Shown here piece after piece: positions 1 through 7,562 of a stretch of 34,706 nt of DNA. The stretch is from the NCBI GenBank assembly GCA_020348305.1, contig CP070746.1, positions 2,378,898 to 2,413,603 on the forward strand, given 5' to 3'. Position 1 is the stretch's first letter, and each line of letters begins with the position of its first letter. Source of the stretch: Desulfobacterales bacterium (lineage in GTDB: Bacteria > Desulfobacterota > Desulfobacteria > Desulfobacterales > JAHEIW01). The translations under genes were made by a program, and so were the position numbers. Under the pieces are notes generated by a model. That model made no database searches and was not told the DNA's origin. It saw only the letters and a program-made list of their open reading frames with translations.

Positions 1-582
1 ATCTTTTCTCTTAACAACTAACCCCGACTTTTCAAGCAGTATGAAGGAAATGCGTGATTTTGAAAAATAACGTAACAGATTATCCCAGCCCTTGGGTGCA
101 TAACCGAGATTGAAACGGTCAATGATTTCTTGGGAAAATCCCCTCTTTTTAAGATAGGACAACGCTTGCTTGCCCGCAAGACTGTCAATTAATTCGTGAC
201 GAAAAAAATCCATGGCCTGTTTATTGATATGAAGCAGGCTTTCTTTTTCGCTAATTTTCTTTCGTTGTTCCGGCGAAAGCGTTCTAGTCGGAATATCGAT
301 GCCATAACGCTTGGCTAAACTGAGAGCAGCTTCCGGAAATGCAAGCCCTTCTTGCTTCATGAGAAAGCTGAAAACGTTTCCGCCTGTCCCACATCCAAAA
401 CAATGAAATATTTGTTTTTCAGGGTTTACGGTAAAAGATGGTGTTTTTTCAGAATGAAATGGACAAAGACCGACAAAATTCCTTCCTGTCTTCTTCAAAA
501 GCACAGATTCGGAAATGATATCGACGATATCGGCCGTATTCTTAATTTCAGAAACTTTATCTTGGGGGATAAAAATTGCCAA
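1..582 (-). CDS. dnaG: DNA primase DnaG, N-terminal part (cut by left edge)
   Basis: DnaG makes the RNA primers for DNA replication. The 194 residues visible hold the N-terminal CHC2 zinc-binding domain (Cys40, His43, Cys61, Cys64 in the LCPFH and HCFGCG segments) and the start of the catalytic core (SLAKRYGIDIPTRTLSPEQ). The protein continues past position 1. The start is TTG at 582: the protein then begins (M)AIFIPQDKVSEIKNTADIV, which fits the family, and GGAGGT at 591-596 lies 9 bases upstream. A sigma-70 type promoter lies about 180 bases upstream. rpsU is not in front of it, unlike in the classical rpsU-dnaG-rpoD operon. rpoD may follow beyond the window, but that cannot be seen. Confidence 0.95.
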   Translation of the reverse strand, partial: MAIFIPQDKVSEIKNTADIVDIISESVLLKKTGRNFVGLCPFHSEKTPSFTVNPEKQIFHCFGCGTGGNVFSFLMKQEGLAFPEAALSLAKRYGIDIPTRTLSPEQRKKISEKESLLHINKQAMDFFRHELIDSLAGKQALSYLKKRGFSQEIIDRFNLGYAPKGWDNLLRYFSKSRISFILLEKSGLVVKRKD

Positions 583-765
583 TAATAGCAACCTCCATAT
601 TTATGGAACGGGGAAGACAAACACAAATGGAAGGAATTCTAATTGAATGAAGCTTTTTAATTACGCGACAAAATTGCCTTGCTTGAAACCTGGATCTTTT
701 CGAAGACAATCCCCCGCGAAAAGCACCAGTTATGGTCGTCGTTACCAAATTCTTTTTAAACGATA

Positions 766-794
766 AAATTAACGAAAAAATAATTTTTTGTCAA
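766..794 (-). promoter_or_regulatory. Predicted sigma-70 promoter of dnaG
   Basis: On the minus strand TTGACA (794-789) is followed by a 17-base spacer and TAATTT (771-766). The -35 box is perfect and the -10 box moderate. Transcription would start near 759, giving dnaG a leader of about 175 bases. The region between hisA and dnaG (583-839) shows nothing else I can support. Confidence 0.5.
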
Positions 795-839
795 GAAAAT
801 TTTCAATGTAAACATAAAATTTTAACGGGCACTAAATGG

Positions 840-1565
840 TTATGTTTTTATTACGTCTATGGCCTCCTTCAGATTCAAGGATCCGGTGTACAATGCCTTC
901 CCTACAATCACACCCACCACGCCAACGGATCTTAGGGCTAAAAGATTACGGATGTCTTTGATCGTGGATACACCTCCAGAAGCGACAATAGGTATCGCAA
1001 CTGATTCTGCAAGTCTTTGAATTTCTATAAGATTTGGACCAGTTTGCATTCCATCTCGATAAATATCCGTGAAATTGATTGCCGCAAGTTTACAGTTTTC
1101 AAACTGTTTGGCGAGATCGATCGCCTGAACCCGGGTGGTACGGGTCCAACCATCGATGGCGACGTATCCGTTGCGTGCATCAATGCCCAATACGATTTGG
1201 TTTGGAAATTCAGCACAAGCCTCTTTCAGGAGTCTTGGATTTTGAATCGCCTCGGTTCCGATAATCACCCGTTTGATACCCATATCTAAAAACATCTGGA
1301 CGGTATCTCGATTGCGGATTCCGCCACCCAGTTGAACGGGGACATCAACATGTTTCAATATTTTTCGAATGGCACTGATATTCTGAGGATGTTTGGCAAA
1401 TGCCCCGTCAAGATCGATAACATGAATGAGTTCTGCACCGGCTTCGGCCCATCTTCGGGCCATTGCAGCCGGATCTTGTGAAAATACGGTTTCGTCTTCC
1501 ATTCGCCCCTGAAGGAGTCTGACACATTTTCCATCTTTTATATCGACTGCAGGAATGATAATCAT
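840..1565 (-). CDS. hisA: Phosphoribosylformimino-5-aminoimidazole carboxamide ribotide isomerase HisA
   Basis: HisA is a cytosolic TIM-barrel isomerase that opens the ribose ring of ProFAR in the fourth step of histidine synthesis. The 241 residues are the usual length. The N-terminus IIIPAVDIKDGKCVRL carries the catalytic Asp8, and the half-barrel phosphate-binding motifs are present (QLGGGIRN and VASGGVS), as is the second conserved Asp in LGIDARNG. It lies 99 bases downstream of hisB in the same direction, so the two are probably co-transcribed. hisH, often found between hisB and hisA, is absent, and hisF does not follow. Confidence 0.95.
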   Translation of the reverse strand: MIIIPAVDIKDGKCVRLLQGRMEDETVFSQDPAAMARRWAEAGAELIHVIDLDGAFAKHPQNISAIRKILKHVDVPVQLGGGIRNRDTVQMFLDMGIKRVIIGTEAIQNPRLLKEACAEFPNQIVLGIDARNGYVAIDGWTRTTRVQAIDLAKQFENCKLAAINFTDIYRDGMQTGPNLIEIQRLAESVAIPIVASGGVSTIKDIRNLLALRSVGVVGVIVGKALYTGSLNLKEAIDVIKT

Positions 1566-1664
1566 GATTAAGGATCTGTTTGCAGCTCTTGGTTCGCTAC
1601 GCTCGAAATTGGAATGTTGGAATCAATTAATTTAATATGATTATATAAGTTCCGACACACTTAA

Positions 1665-2252
1665 TCACAAAGTTCCTTTAGATGAGCGTACGTTGCTGAT
1701 TCGATTATCAAAAGAAGAAGCCTGGTCAAGCGCTTTGCCTAATGCCTTAAATATGGATTCTAGAATGTGGTGTTCATTTTCACCATAAGACACATTAATA
1801 TGAAGATTTAAGCCGCCACGGTTGGCAAACGCTCTGAAAAATTCCTTTGCGACAGATAGATTAAAGCTCAACCCAGAAGCTGCAGAGGGTGACAAATTGA
1901 AAACTAAGAAGGGACGATTTGAAAGATCCACAGTCACCGCGGACAGGGCATCATCCATTGGGGTGACTGCATGACCGAATCGCTTTATGCCTTTGCGGTC
2001 GCCGAGTGCTTTGTTCAAAGTTGCGCCAAATACCAACCCAACATCTTCAACCGTATGGTGGAAATCGACATCCAGATCTCCTTTGGCTTTAATGGATAAA
2101 TCAAAGAACCCGTGAAGAGCAAGCAACGTTAACATATGATCAAAAAAAGGAATTCCTGTCGATACCTCCGATTTCCCCTGCCCGTCCAAATTCAAACTTA
2201 CTCGAATAGCAGTTTCTTTGGTCTTTCGATCGACTTCAGAAATACGTTCCAT
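1665..2252 (-). CDS. hisB: Imidazoleglycerol-phosphate dehydratase HisB
   Basis: HisB dehydrates imidazole glycerol phosphate to imidazole acetol phosphate, using manganese, in histidine synthesis. The 195 residues match the monofunctional enzyme, without the N-terminal phosphatase domain seen in enterobacteria. Metal-binding histidine clusters are visible: FFDHMLTLLALHG, DVDFHHTVEDVG and the C-terminal ENEHHILESIFKALG. The ATG at 2252 is preceded by GAGGG, 9 bases away. Upstream lies an unusual leader with alternative hairpins (see the regulatory entry at 2347-2454). Confidence 0.95.
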   Translation of the reverse strand: MERISEVDRKTKETAIRVSLNLDGQGKSEVSTGIPFFDHMLTLLALHGFFDLSIKAKGDLDVDFHHTVEDVGLVFGATLNKALGDRKGIKRFGHAVTPMDDALSAVTVDLSNRPFLVFNLSPSAASGLSFNLSVAKEFFRAFANRGGLNLHINVSYGENEHHILESIFKALGKALDQASSFDNRISNVRSSKGTL

Positions 2253-2346
2253 AATTATTAACCCTCAGCACTTCAATAAATCATATTTATCTTATCAGGA
2301 ATCAAAAGCGTTAAATGAAACAATGCAATCCATTCGGTTATTTACC

Positions 2347-2454
2347 AACAAAAAAGGGTGGTTCAACACGTATGAACCACCCTTGAAAGGAGGTCAGAAT
2401 GAAGCACTATGACGCACTTATTCTGAGATGGTTCAAAGATCTTCTGAACCATCT
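2347..2454 (-). promoter_or_regulatory. Attenuator-like leader upstream of hisB: two alternative hairpins, the second a terminator
   Basis: Read on the minus strand, segment 1 (2454-2445) pairs with segment 2 (2435-2426) in a 10-bp stem. Segment 3 (2384-2373) pairs with segment 4 (2365-2354) in a 12-bp stem with a 7-base loop, followed directly by a T run (2355-2350): a canonical intrinsic terminator. Segment 2 can also pair with segment 3 over about 10 bp with two G-U pairs, which would block the terminator. No minus-strand gene lies upstream that needs terminating. The layout (1:2, 2:3, 3:4) is that of a transcription attenuator ending about 95 bases before hisB. I see no run of histidine codons in the leader, so the signal sensed is unknown. 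Confidence 0.45.
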
Positions 2455-2461
2455 TTCGTAA
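2399..2461 (+). CDS. Possible 20-residue small protein or leader peptide
   Basis: The ATG at 2399 has an excellent Shine-Dalgarno sequence, AAAGGAGG at 2386-2393, five bases upstream. It opens a 20-codon frame beginning MKHYDALILRW and ending NHLS before TAA. The hairpin at 2426-2454 lies inside it and the hairpin at 2354-2384 just before it. No plus-strand promoter is obvious, and the same DNA makes a terminator-like structure on the other strand, so this may be chance. No known family recognised. Confidence 0.2.
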   Translation: MKHYDALILRWFKDLLNHLS

Positions 2462-2583
2462 AGATCCAATAGGGGCATAATGGTTACAAATTAAACGGAA
2501 AAATTAAAAAAATGCAAGAAAAATTTTTATTAAATTTTCTTTGGTTAAAAAAAGGTTGAATATCGGCTATTTTGAATTTTTAC

Positions 2584-2612
2584 TTGACATCCAAACGAAT
2601 ACATATTATATT
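2584..2612 (+). promoter_or_regulatory. Predicted sigma-70 promoter of the tetR operon
   Basis: TTGACA (2584-2589), a 17-base spacer, and TATATT (2607-2612). The expected start is near 2619, inside the palindrome at 2614-2631, which fits repression by the TetR protein encoded just downstream. Confidence 0.7.
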
Positions 2613-2632
2613 TTGACCGACTGGTCAGTCAA
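2605..2632 (-). promoter_or_regulatory. Predicted divergent sigma-70 promoter reading towards hisB
   Basis: On the minus strand TTGACT (2632-2627) is followed by a 16-base spacer and a perfect TATAAT (2610-2605). Its -10 box overlaps that of the plus-strand promoter. A transcript would start near 2598 and cross the attenuator-like hairpins before hisB. The TetR-type operator lies between its -35 and -10 boxes. Confidence 0.55.
2614..2631. promoter_or_regulatory. TetR-family operator (18-bp palindrome)
   Basis: TGACCGACTGGTCAGTCA is an inverted repeat (TGACCGAC against the reverse complement of GTCAGTCA, 7 of 8 positions). It overlaps the start site of the plus-strand promoter and the spacer of the minus-strand one. 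A related second site of the form TGACC-N4-GGTCG lies at 2692-2705, just before the tetR ribosome-binding site. That repeated core, next to a tetR gene, points to autoregulation. Confidence 0.65.
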
Positions 2633-2691
2633 GCTCTTTTTTTATTTAAATATTTCGATTTAACTTATTTTATTTAATAAATAAATTTAAT

Positions 2692-2705
2692 TGACCTTTC
2701 GGTCG
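2692..2705. promoter_or_regulatory. Second, weaker TetR-type operator
   Basis: TGACCTTTCGGTCG shares the TGACC-N4-GGTC core with the palindrome at 2614-2631. It lies 7 bases before the AAGGGAG ribosome-binding site (2712-2718) of the tetR gene. Confidence 0.35.
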
Positions 2706-2725
2706 GAAAACAAGGGAGAATTCTT

Positions 2726-3334
2726 TTGGCGGTAGATATTAAATTAAAACAAGATAAGAAAAACCGAATTATTAAGGCAGCCGCCTCTACATTTGCCCAA
2801 AAAGGCTATGCGGGTGCTTCTGTGGCTGACATTGCCTCCCAGGCAGATATCGGTAAAGGTACGATCTATGAGTATTTCGACAGTAAAGAAGACCTCTTTT
2901 TTGCCGTATTTGAATGGTATAGTGAGAAAACCGGTGCTGCCGCCACTGTCAGCATTTCAGCCTTAGGGGGCTCGGCGGCTCAACGATTGGAAGCCCTTAA
3001 TAAAACCCTTATGAGCTTATGGGATGAAATTAAGGACGTATTTGCACTGGTCATGGAGTTTTGGGCCGCTTCATCATCGACGTGGATGCGTCAGCGGTTT
3101 CAGGCGGCCTTTAAACAACTCTATCATGATTTTCGCAGCATTGTTTCGGACCTAATTCATGATGGTATCAAACGTGGTGAATTTCGAGAAGATGTTAACC
3201 CCGAAGCTGTGGCTGCAGCGCTGGTGGGAACGTGGGATGCGATGTTTCTGCAGGCATGGTTTGATCCGACTTTCGACCCGCTGAAAATCTCTCAAAATTT
3301 TTTGACGGTTGTAATTCAAGGGCTAACAAAATAA
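2726..3334 (+). CDS. TetR/AcrR-family transcriptional regulator
   Basis: A 202-residue one-component repressor. Residues about 10-56 form the TetR helix-turn-helix domain (KNRIIKAAASTFAQKGYAG ... VADIASQADIGKGTIYEYF, then SKEDLF). The rest is an all-helical ligand-binding and dimerisation domain with no recognisable ligand specificity. The start is TTG at 2726, eight bases after AAGGGAG. It heads an operon with a LolA-like carrier, two permeases, an ATPase and an outer-membrane protein, so it probably senses a hydrophobic or envelope-derived ligand linked to that transporter (inference). Operator-like sites at 2614-2631 and 2692-2705 suggest that it controls its own promoter. Confidence 0.9.
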   Translation: MAVDIKLKQDKKNRIIKAAASTFAQKGYAGASVADIASQADIGKGTIYEYFDSKEDLFFAVFEWYSEKTGAAATVSISALGGSAAQRLEALNKTLMSLWDEIKDVFALVMEFWAASSSTWMRQRFQAAFKQLYHDFRSIVSDLIHDGIKRGEFREDVNPEAVAAALVGTWDAMFLQAWFDPTFDPLKISQNFLTVVIQGLTK

Positions 3335-3402
3335 AAGCGGATAAGGACAGGTTCTCAGGATAAGCCCCTGCGTCGCAAATTAGGATAGTTAAGGAATTTA
3401 CA

Positions 3403-4164
3403 GTGATGAAAAAAAATACATGGATCTCACTACTGGCATTTGTTTTTATATCTTCATCCAGCCCTTCCACGTTGGCCTTGAATGCAAATCAATTGGTTGA
3501 AGACAGTTTCAATTATGTGCGCGGTAAAGCGTCTGTTTCAACCGTAATGATGACCATTCATCGGCCCGACTGGCAGCGAAAAATGACAATTAGAGCCTGG
3601 ACCAGAGGCCAAAAAGAAAGCTTATTTTATATTGATGCGCCGCCAAAGGATCATGGCAATGGAACGCTGAAAAAAGGTCGTGAGATGTGGATGTATAATC
3701 CTAAGGTCAACCGTGTGATCAAGGTTCCGCCGTCGATGATGTCTCAGAGTTGGATGGGATCGGATTTTTCCAACAATGATCTGTCGAAAAGCGATAGCCT
3801 GCTGACCGATTATACACACTCAATTATCGGAACCGAAACCGACGACGGCAAAAACGTATACGTGATCAAATCCATGCCGAAACCCGACGCACCGGTAATA
3901 TGGGGCATGCAGAGACTTAAAATTCGAGAAGACCTTATTTGGTTGAGTCAGGAATTCTTTGATGAAGACCTCAAGCCAGTAAAAGAAATGACCACTCTTG
4001 AGATCCAGATGCTGGCTGGCAGATTGTTTCCGAAAGTTTGGCGTATGCGAAAAGCCGAAGAAAAAGGTAAATATACACTGTTAAATTACAAATCATTAAT
4101 ATTTAAGTCTAGCTTGCCCGACAGTTTTTTTACGCTTGCCAACCTCAGAAAACCCCGGAGGTAA
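3403..4164 (+). CDS. LolA-like outer-membrane lipoprotein-sorting protein (TP_0789-type)
   Basis: About 253 residues with an N-terminal signal peptide (MKKNTWISLLAFVFISSSS, cleavage probably near LALNAN), so the mature protein is periplasmic. The body resembles the COG2834/TP_0789 LolA-like family: a half-barrel fold expected to carry a lipid or lipoprotein across the periplasm. Recognisable segments are the IRAWTRGQKESLFYIDAPP strand pair, GREMWMYNPKVNRVIKVPP and MGSDFSNNDL. Starts GTG 3403 and ATG 3406 are both possible; AAGGA at 3391-3395 is 7 or 10 bases away. The gene ends 4 bases before the first permease. Its cargo is unknown. It is not the classical LolA, since true LolA is encoded apart from such exporters. 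Confidence 0.85.
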   Translation: MMKKNTWISLLAFVFISSSSPSTLALNANQLVEDSFNYVRGKASVSTVMMTIHRPDWQRKMTIRAWTRGQKESLFYIDAPPKDHGNGTLKKGREMWMYNPKVNRVIKVPPSMMSQSWMGSDFSNNDLSKSDSLLTDYTHSIIGTETDDGKNVYVIKSMPKPDAPVIWGMQRLKIREDLIWLSQEFFDEDLKPVKEMTTLEIQMLAGRLFPKVWRMRKAEEKGKYTLLNYKSLIFKSSLPDSFFTLANLRKPRR

Positions 4165-4168
4165 AGAT

Positions 4169-5407
4169 TTGTCCATTGATGTTAAAATGGCCTGGCGCAA
4201 TATCTGGCGCAACCCCAGACGTACCATCCTGACAATTTGCGCCATTGCGTTTTCCAGCCTGTTGCTGGTTTTTATGCTGTCGTTTCAATTCGGTAGTTAC
4301 GAAACCATGATCAACACCTCTGTTAAGATTCAAAGTGGACACTTGCAGGTCCAAGCAGAGGATTACCAAGACAAAAAGACCATACGGTTGGTGGTGCCCA
4401 ACCCTGCTGCTGTCGGTAAAATCCTGGAAAAGATCCCTCATGTGCAAGCCTACACGTTCAGAGGACAAGCTTTTTCTTTAGTATCTTCTAAAGATCGGAC
4501 TTACGGGGCCGTGGTCACCGGTATAGACCCGATCCGGGAAATCCAGGTCTCTCGATTAAAAAAATTAATTCGTCAAGGCAGCTTTTTAGCGGAAAGCGAT
4601 AGCGATCAAGCCTTGGTTGGAAAGTTACTGGCTCGAAATTTGCGCCTTGAACTCGGTGATGAATTAACACTGCTCGGACAAGGGCGTGATGGCTCTATTG
4701 CAGCCACCGTCGTCACTGTTAAAGGAATCTACAGCTCAGGAATTGATGAGTTTGATCGAAGCGCCATCCAGATTCCATTAAAAACATTCCAAAACGTCTA
4801 CACAATGGATGACGCCGTTCATGAGGTGGTAATTATTGGCAAGTCATTATCGGATATTGCAGAGATTAAACACTCAATCGAGCTCAATCTTTCAACACTG
4901 GACCCTCAAAAGCCGTTGAAGACGTTGGATTGGGAGGAGCTTATGCCGGGACTGCGCCAAGGGATCGAAATGGATCTTGTCAGCGGAATGATTTTTTATT
5001 TTCTGTTGATCTTGGTGGTGGCGTTCAGCATTTTGAATACGTTTTTGATGGCGATTTTCGAGCGCACCAGAGAATTTGGCGTATTGATGGCCATCGGTAC
5101 CGCGCCGGCACGGTTGACCAAAGTATTGTTGATCGAATCCATGACAATGACGATGATTGGTATTTTCGCAGGAATCCTTATGGGGAGCATGATCACTTTA
5201 TACTTTCAAACCCATGGAATTGATTTTTCGGGCGCATCCGAATTGCTATCTCAATTTGGCATCAGCGGTCGAATGCATCCTAAGCTCTCCGTACTTTCGG
5301 CCGTCAGCGGTCCATTGGCGGTGTTTATGATTACTTTTTTTGCTGCTTTGTATCCGGCACTTAAAGTCCGGCGTATGCGCCCGGTAGAAGCCATGCGGGC
5401 GGTGTAA
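4169..5407 (+). CDS. MacB/FtsX-type ABC transporter permease 1
   Basis: A 412-residue inner-membrane permease of the FtsX/LolC/MacB type. One membrane helix near residues 20-40 is followed by a large periplasmic domain of about 230 residues and three more helices (about 274-300, 320-345 and 382-402). The stretch FERTREFGVLMAIGTAP is the typical cytoplasmic coupling region, and the end (VRRMRPVEAMRAV) is typical of the family. I take TTG at 4169 as the start: GGAGG at 4157-4161 lies seven bases upstream, and the protein then begins with the family-like MSIDVKMAWRNIWRNPRRT. A longer reading from 4136 would overlap the preceding gene. It probably forms a complex with the second permease and the ATPase downstream. 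Confidence 0.9.
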   Translation: MSIDVKMAWRNIWRNPRRTILTICAIAFSSLLLVFMLSFQFGSYETMINTSVKIQSGHLQVQAEDYQDKKTIRLVVPNPAAVGKILEKIPHVQAYTFRGQAFSLVSSKDRTYGAVVTGIDPIREIQVSRLKKLIRQGSFLAESDSDQALVGKLLARNLRLELGDELTLLGQGRDGSIAATVVTVKGIYSSGIDEFDRSAIQIPLKTFQNVYTMDDAVHEVVIIGKSLSDIAEIKHSIELNLSTLDPQKPLKTLDWEELMPGLRQGIEMDLVSGMIFYFLLILVVAFSILNTFLMAIFERTREFGVLMAIGTAPARLTKVLLIESMTMTMIGIFAGILMGSMITLYFQTHGIDFSGASELLSQFGISGRMHPKLSVLSAVSGPLAVFMITFFAALYPALKVRRMRPVEAMRAV

Positions 5408-5587
5408 CAATTTCGGCCCCGCCCTGGCGCGATTGCTTGGATAATATACACACATTGCCGGGATACCTGTGAATGTGGCTTTTTGAACTTGGCAATTATA
5501 AATCAGGTCTGGGCCAGCGATTTTGGGTTTCGGATTATGGCATGAACGCTAGACTTTTTAGTTACTTCAAATTTTAGGTTTTTTACA

Positions 5588-6811
5588 ATGTATCTGCAAT
5601 TCGCCTGGCGCAATATTTGGCGCAATACGAGACGAACCACCGTCATTCTGGTGGCCGTTATTATCGGTATCTGGAGCATGATATTGTTAGGCGCCCTGAT
5701 GCGTGGAATCGCTGAGGGTATGATCAAAAATGGAATTTCTACGCTTACCGGACATCTTCAAATTCATCACAAAGGTTACCGCAGCGATCCCGCCATCGAA
5801 CACAGCATCACTGACCCGCAAGTGGTTGAACATGCGTTAAACAAAGTGCTGCCATCCGGCGCCCTCTGGGCCTCTCGGGTCCGTGTGAATGCTGTTGCAA
5901 GCAACGCCAGACACTCCAGCGGTGTGACGATGGTGGGCATTGAACCATCATCCGAAGCCAATGTGTCCTTCATTGGTGCCGCCGTATATCAAGGGCGTTA
6001 TCTCACTCAGCAAGATCAAAACGGTATTCTCGTCGGAGAAGCCCTGCTGGATAAATTTGAGACCAAGATCGGTCGTAAATTGGTTTTGATGTCCCAGGAC
6101 ACGAAGGGAGAGATTGCCTCACGGGCATTCCGTATCCTGGGGGTTTTCAGGGCGGAAATGGAGGCCACTGAAAAACAATTCGTCTTTGTGACCCGAAAGG
6201 CCAGCCAGATAATGCTTCAGTTGGATACGGGGATATCCGAGGTATCTGTCATGCTGCCTGGCAAACCGGATAATCCCAATGCGATATCCGAATTGAAGGC
6301 CGCCCTGCCCCAAGATCAATTTGAGGTGCACTCCTGGCGAGAGCTGCTTCCGTTTCAGACAGCCTATCTGCGAATTCTGGATGGATTCATCTGGATATGG
6401 TATCTGGTCGTGTTTGTGGCAATGGGCTTTGGTATCGTCAACACCACCCTAATGGCTGTATTTGAACGCATACGAGAGTTCGGTTTGCTCAAGGCCCTGG
6501 GAATGAAACCCTGGTGGATCCTGCGGGAAGTCCTGACCGAATCATTCCTATTGCTGGTTACCGGGATGATCATCGGAAATATTTTGGCTTTTTTGAGCAT
6601 TTATATACTATCGCGAATCGGAATTGATCTTTCGGCCTTCGCTGCCGGAGCTGAATATGCCGGTATGTCCCGCATCATCTATCCAGCCATCGAAGTCAAA
6701 GATATCATCATGGCCAATGGGGTGGTGATGCTTTTAGGACTTTTGGTGAGTGCTTATCCGGCAACCAAAGCCGCGAGATTTATACCGGTGAAGGCACTAG
6801 CGCACACCTAA
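5588..6811 (+). CDS. MacB/FtsX-type ABC transporter permease 2
   Basis: A 407-residue permease with the same layout as the first: one N-terminal helix, a periplasmic domain, then three C-terminal helices. Both start with AWRNIWRN followed by an arginine pair, and both have the FERxREFGxLxAxGxxP coupling segment, so they look like diverged duplicates that form a heterodimer, as LolC and LolE do. A gap of 180 bases separates it from permease 1; I find no convincing promoter or terminator there. The ribosome-binding site is weak (AGG, 9 bases before ATG). It is followed after 14 bases by the ATPase gene. Confidence 0.9.
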   Translation: MYLQFAWRNIWRNTRRTTVILVAVIIGIWSMILLGALMRGIAEGMIKNGISTLTGHLQIHHKGYRSDPAIEHSITDPQVVEHALNKVLPSGALWASRVRVNAVASNARHSSGVTMVGIEPSSEANVSFIGAAVYQGRYLTQQDQNGILVGEALLDKFETKIGRKLVLMSQDTKGEIASRAFRILGVFRAEMEATEKQFVFVTRKASQIMLQLDTGISEVSVMLPGKPDNPNAISELKAALPQDQFEVHSWRELLPFQTAYLRILDGFIWIWYLVVFVAMGFGIVNTTLMAVFERIREFGLLKALGMKPWWILREVLTESFLLLVTGMIIGNILAFLSIYILSRIGIDLSAFAAGAEYAGMSRIIYPAIEVKDIIMANGVVMLLGLLVSAYPATKAARFIPVKALAHT

Positions 6812-6825
6812 CAAGGAGATAATTA

Positions 6826-7515
6826 ATGCGAATGGTTGAATGCATCAAGGTGAACAAAACCTACCAACAAGGCCAGGTCAACGTCCGAGCGCTTAAAGAT
6901 GTTAGCCTATCTATTGTCACAGGCGAGTTTGTTGCCATCGCCGGGCCTTCAGGGTCCGGCAAGACGACATTGTTGAATCTTATCGGCGGATTGGATTCGG
7001 TGGATTCTGGAACAATTGTTGTGGACGGCCATAGCTTTGACCAGATGTCGCAATCCCAACTTGCCGATTTAAGATTAAATAAGGTGGGATTTGTTTTTCA
7101 GGCCTACAATCTTATACCGGTGCTTTCTGCAGCGGAAAATGTTGAATTTGTCATGCTATTGCAAGGTTTGCCGGCTAAGGAACGAAGACAGCGAGTGAAA
7201 GCGATATTGGATGATGTTGGGCTTGAGGGGAAATATGACCGGCGCCCGGCTGAATTATCCGGCGGACAGCAACAGCGGGTAGCCGTGGCCAGAGCCATCG
7301 TCTCCAATCCGTCAATCGTGTTGGCTGATGAACCCACCGCTAATCTGGATTCGAAAACCGGAAAGGGTCTCTTGCAGATAATGAAGAAAATGAATGAAGA
7401 AAAGAAGATTACCTTCATCTTTTCAACCCATGATAAAATGGTCATGGATTATGCCCGACGACTTATCCTCATCAGAGACGGCCGCCTGGCAGACGACAGG
7501 GTAAAGTCAAATTGA
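6826..7515 (+). CDS. LolD/MacB-type ABC transporter ATP-binding protein
   Basis: A 229-residue ATPase that would power the two permeases upstream. All motifs are intact: Walker A GPSGSGKTT (residues 40-48), Q-loop FQAYNLIPVLSAAENV, signature LSGGQQQRVAVARAI (144-158), Walker B IVLADEP (164-170), D-loop and the H-loop His in FSTHDKMV. The PVLSAAENVEF segment is typical of the LolD/MacB/FtsE group, which does mechanotransmission rather than classical substrate translocation. AAGGAG lies seven bases before ATG. The cargo cannot be told from the ATPase. Confidence 0.93.
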   Translation: MRMVECIKVNKTYQQGQVNVRALKDVSLSIVTGEFVAIAGPSGSGKTTLLNLIGGLDSVDSGTIVVDGHSFDQMSQSQLADLRLNKVGFVFQAYNLIPVLSAAENVEFVMLLQGLPAKERRQRVKAILDDVGLEGKYDRRPAELSGGQQQRVAVARAIVSNPSIVLADEPTANLDSKTGKGLLQIMKKMNEEKKITFIFSTHDKMVMDYARRLILIRDGRLADDRVKSN

Positions 7516-7562
7516 AATCACATCGATAAAAGTTAAAGCTATGCTTTAAATTCAACACCAAG

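Noticed and set aside
557..748. 63-codon minus-strand frame upstream of dnaG, where rpsU might be expected
   Set aside because: The translation is not ribosomal protein S21 and resembles no protein; it overlaps the dnaG leader and start.
2347..2384. Resemblance of the hisB leader terminator (AAGGGTGG) to a T-box element
   Set aside because: The conserved T-box core with ACCGCG is missing and no stem I with a specifier loop is seen. The similarity is limited to eight bases.
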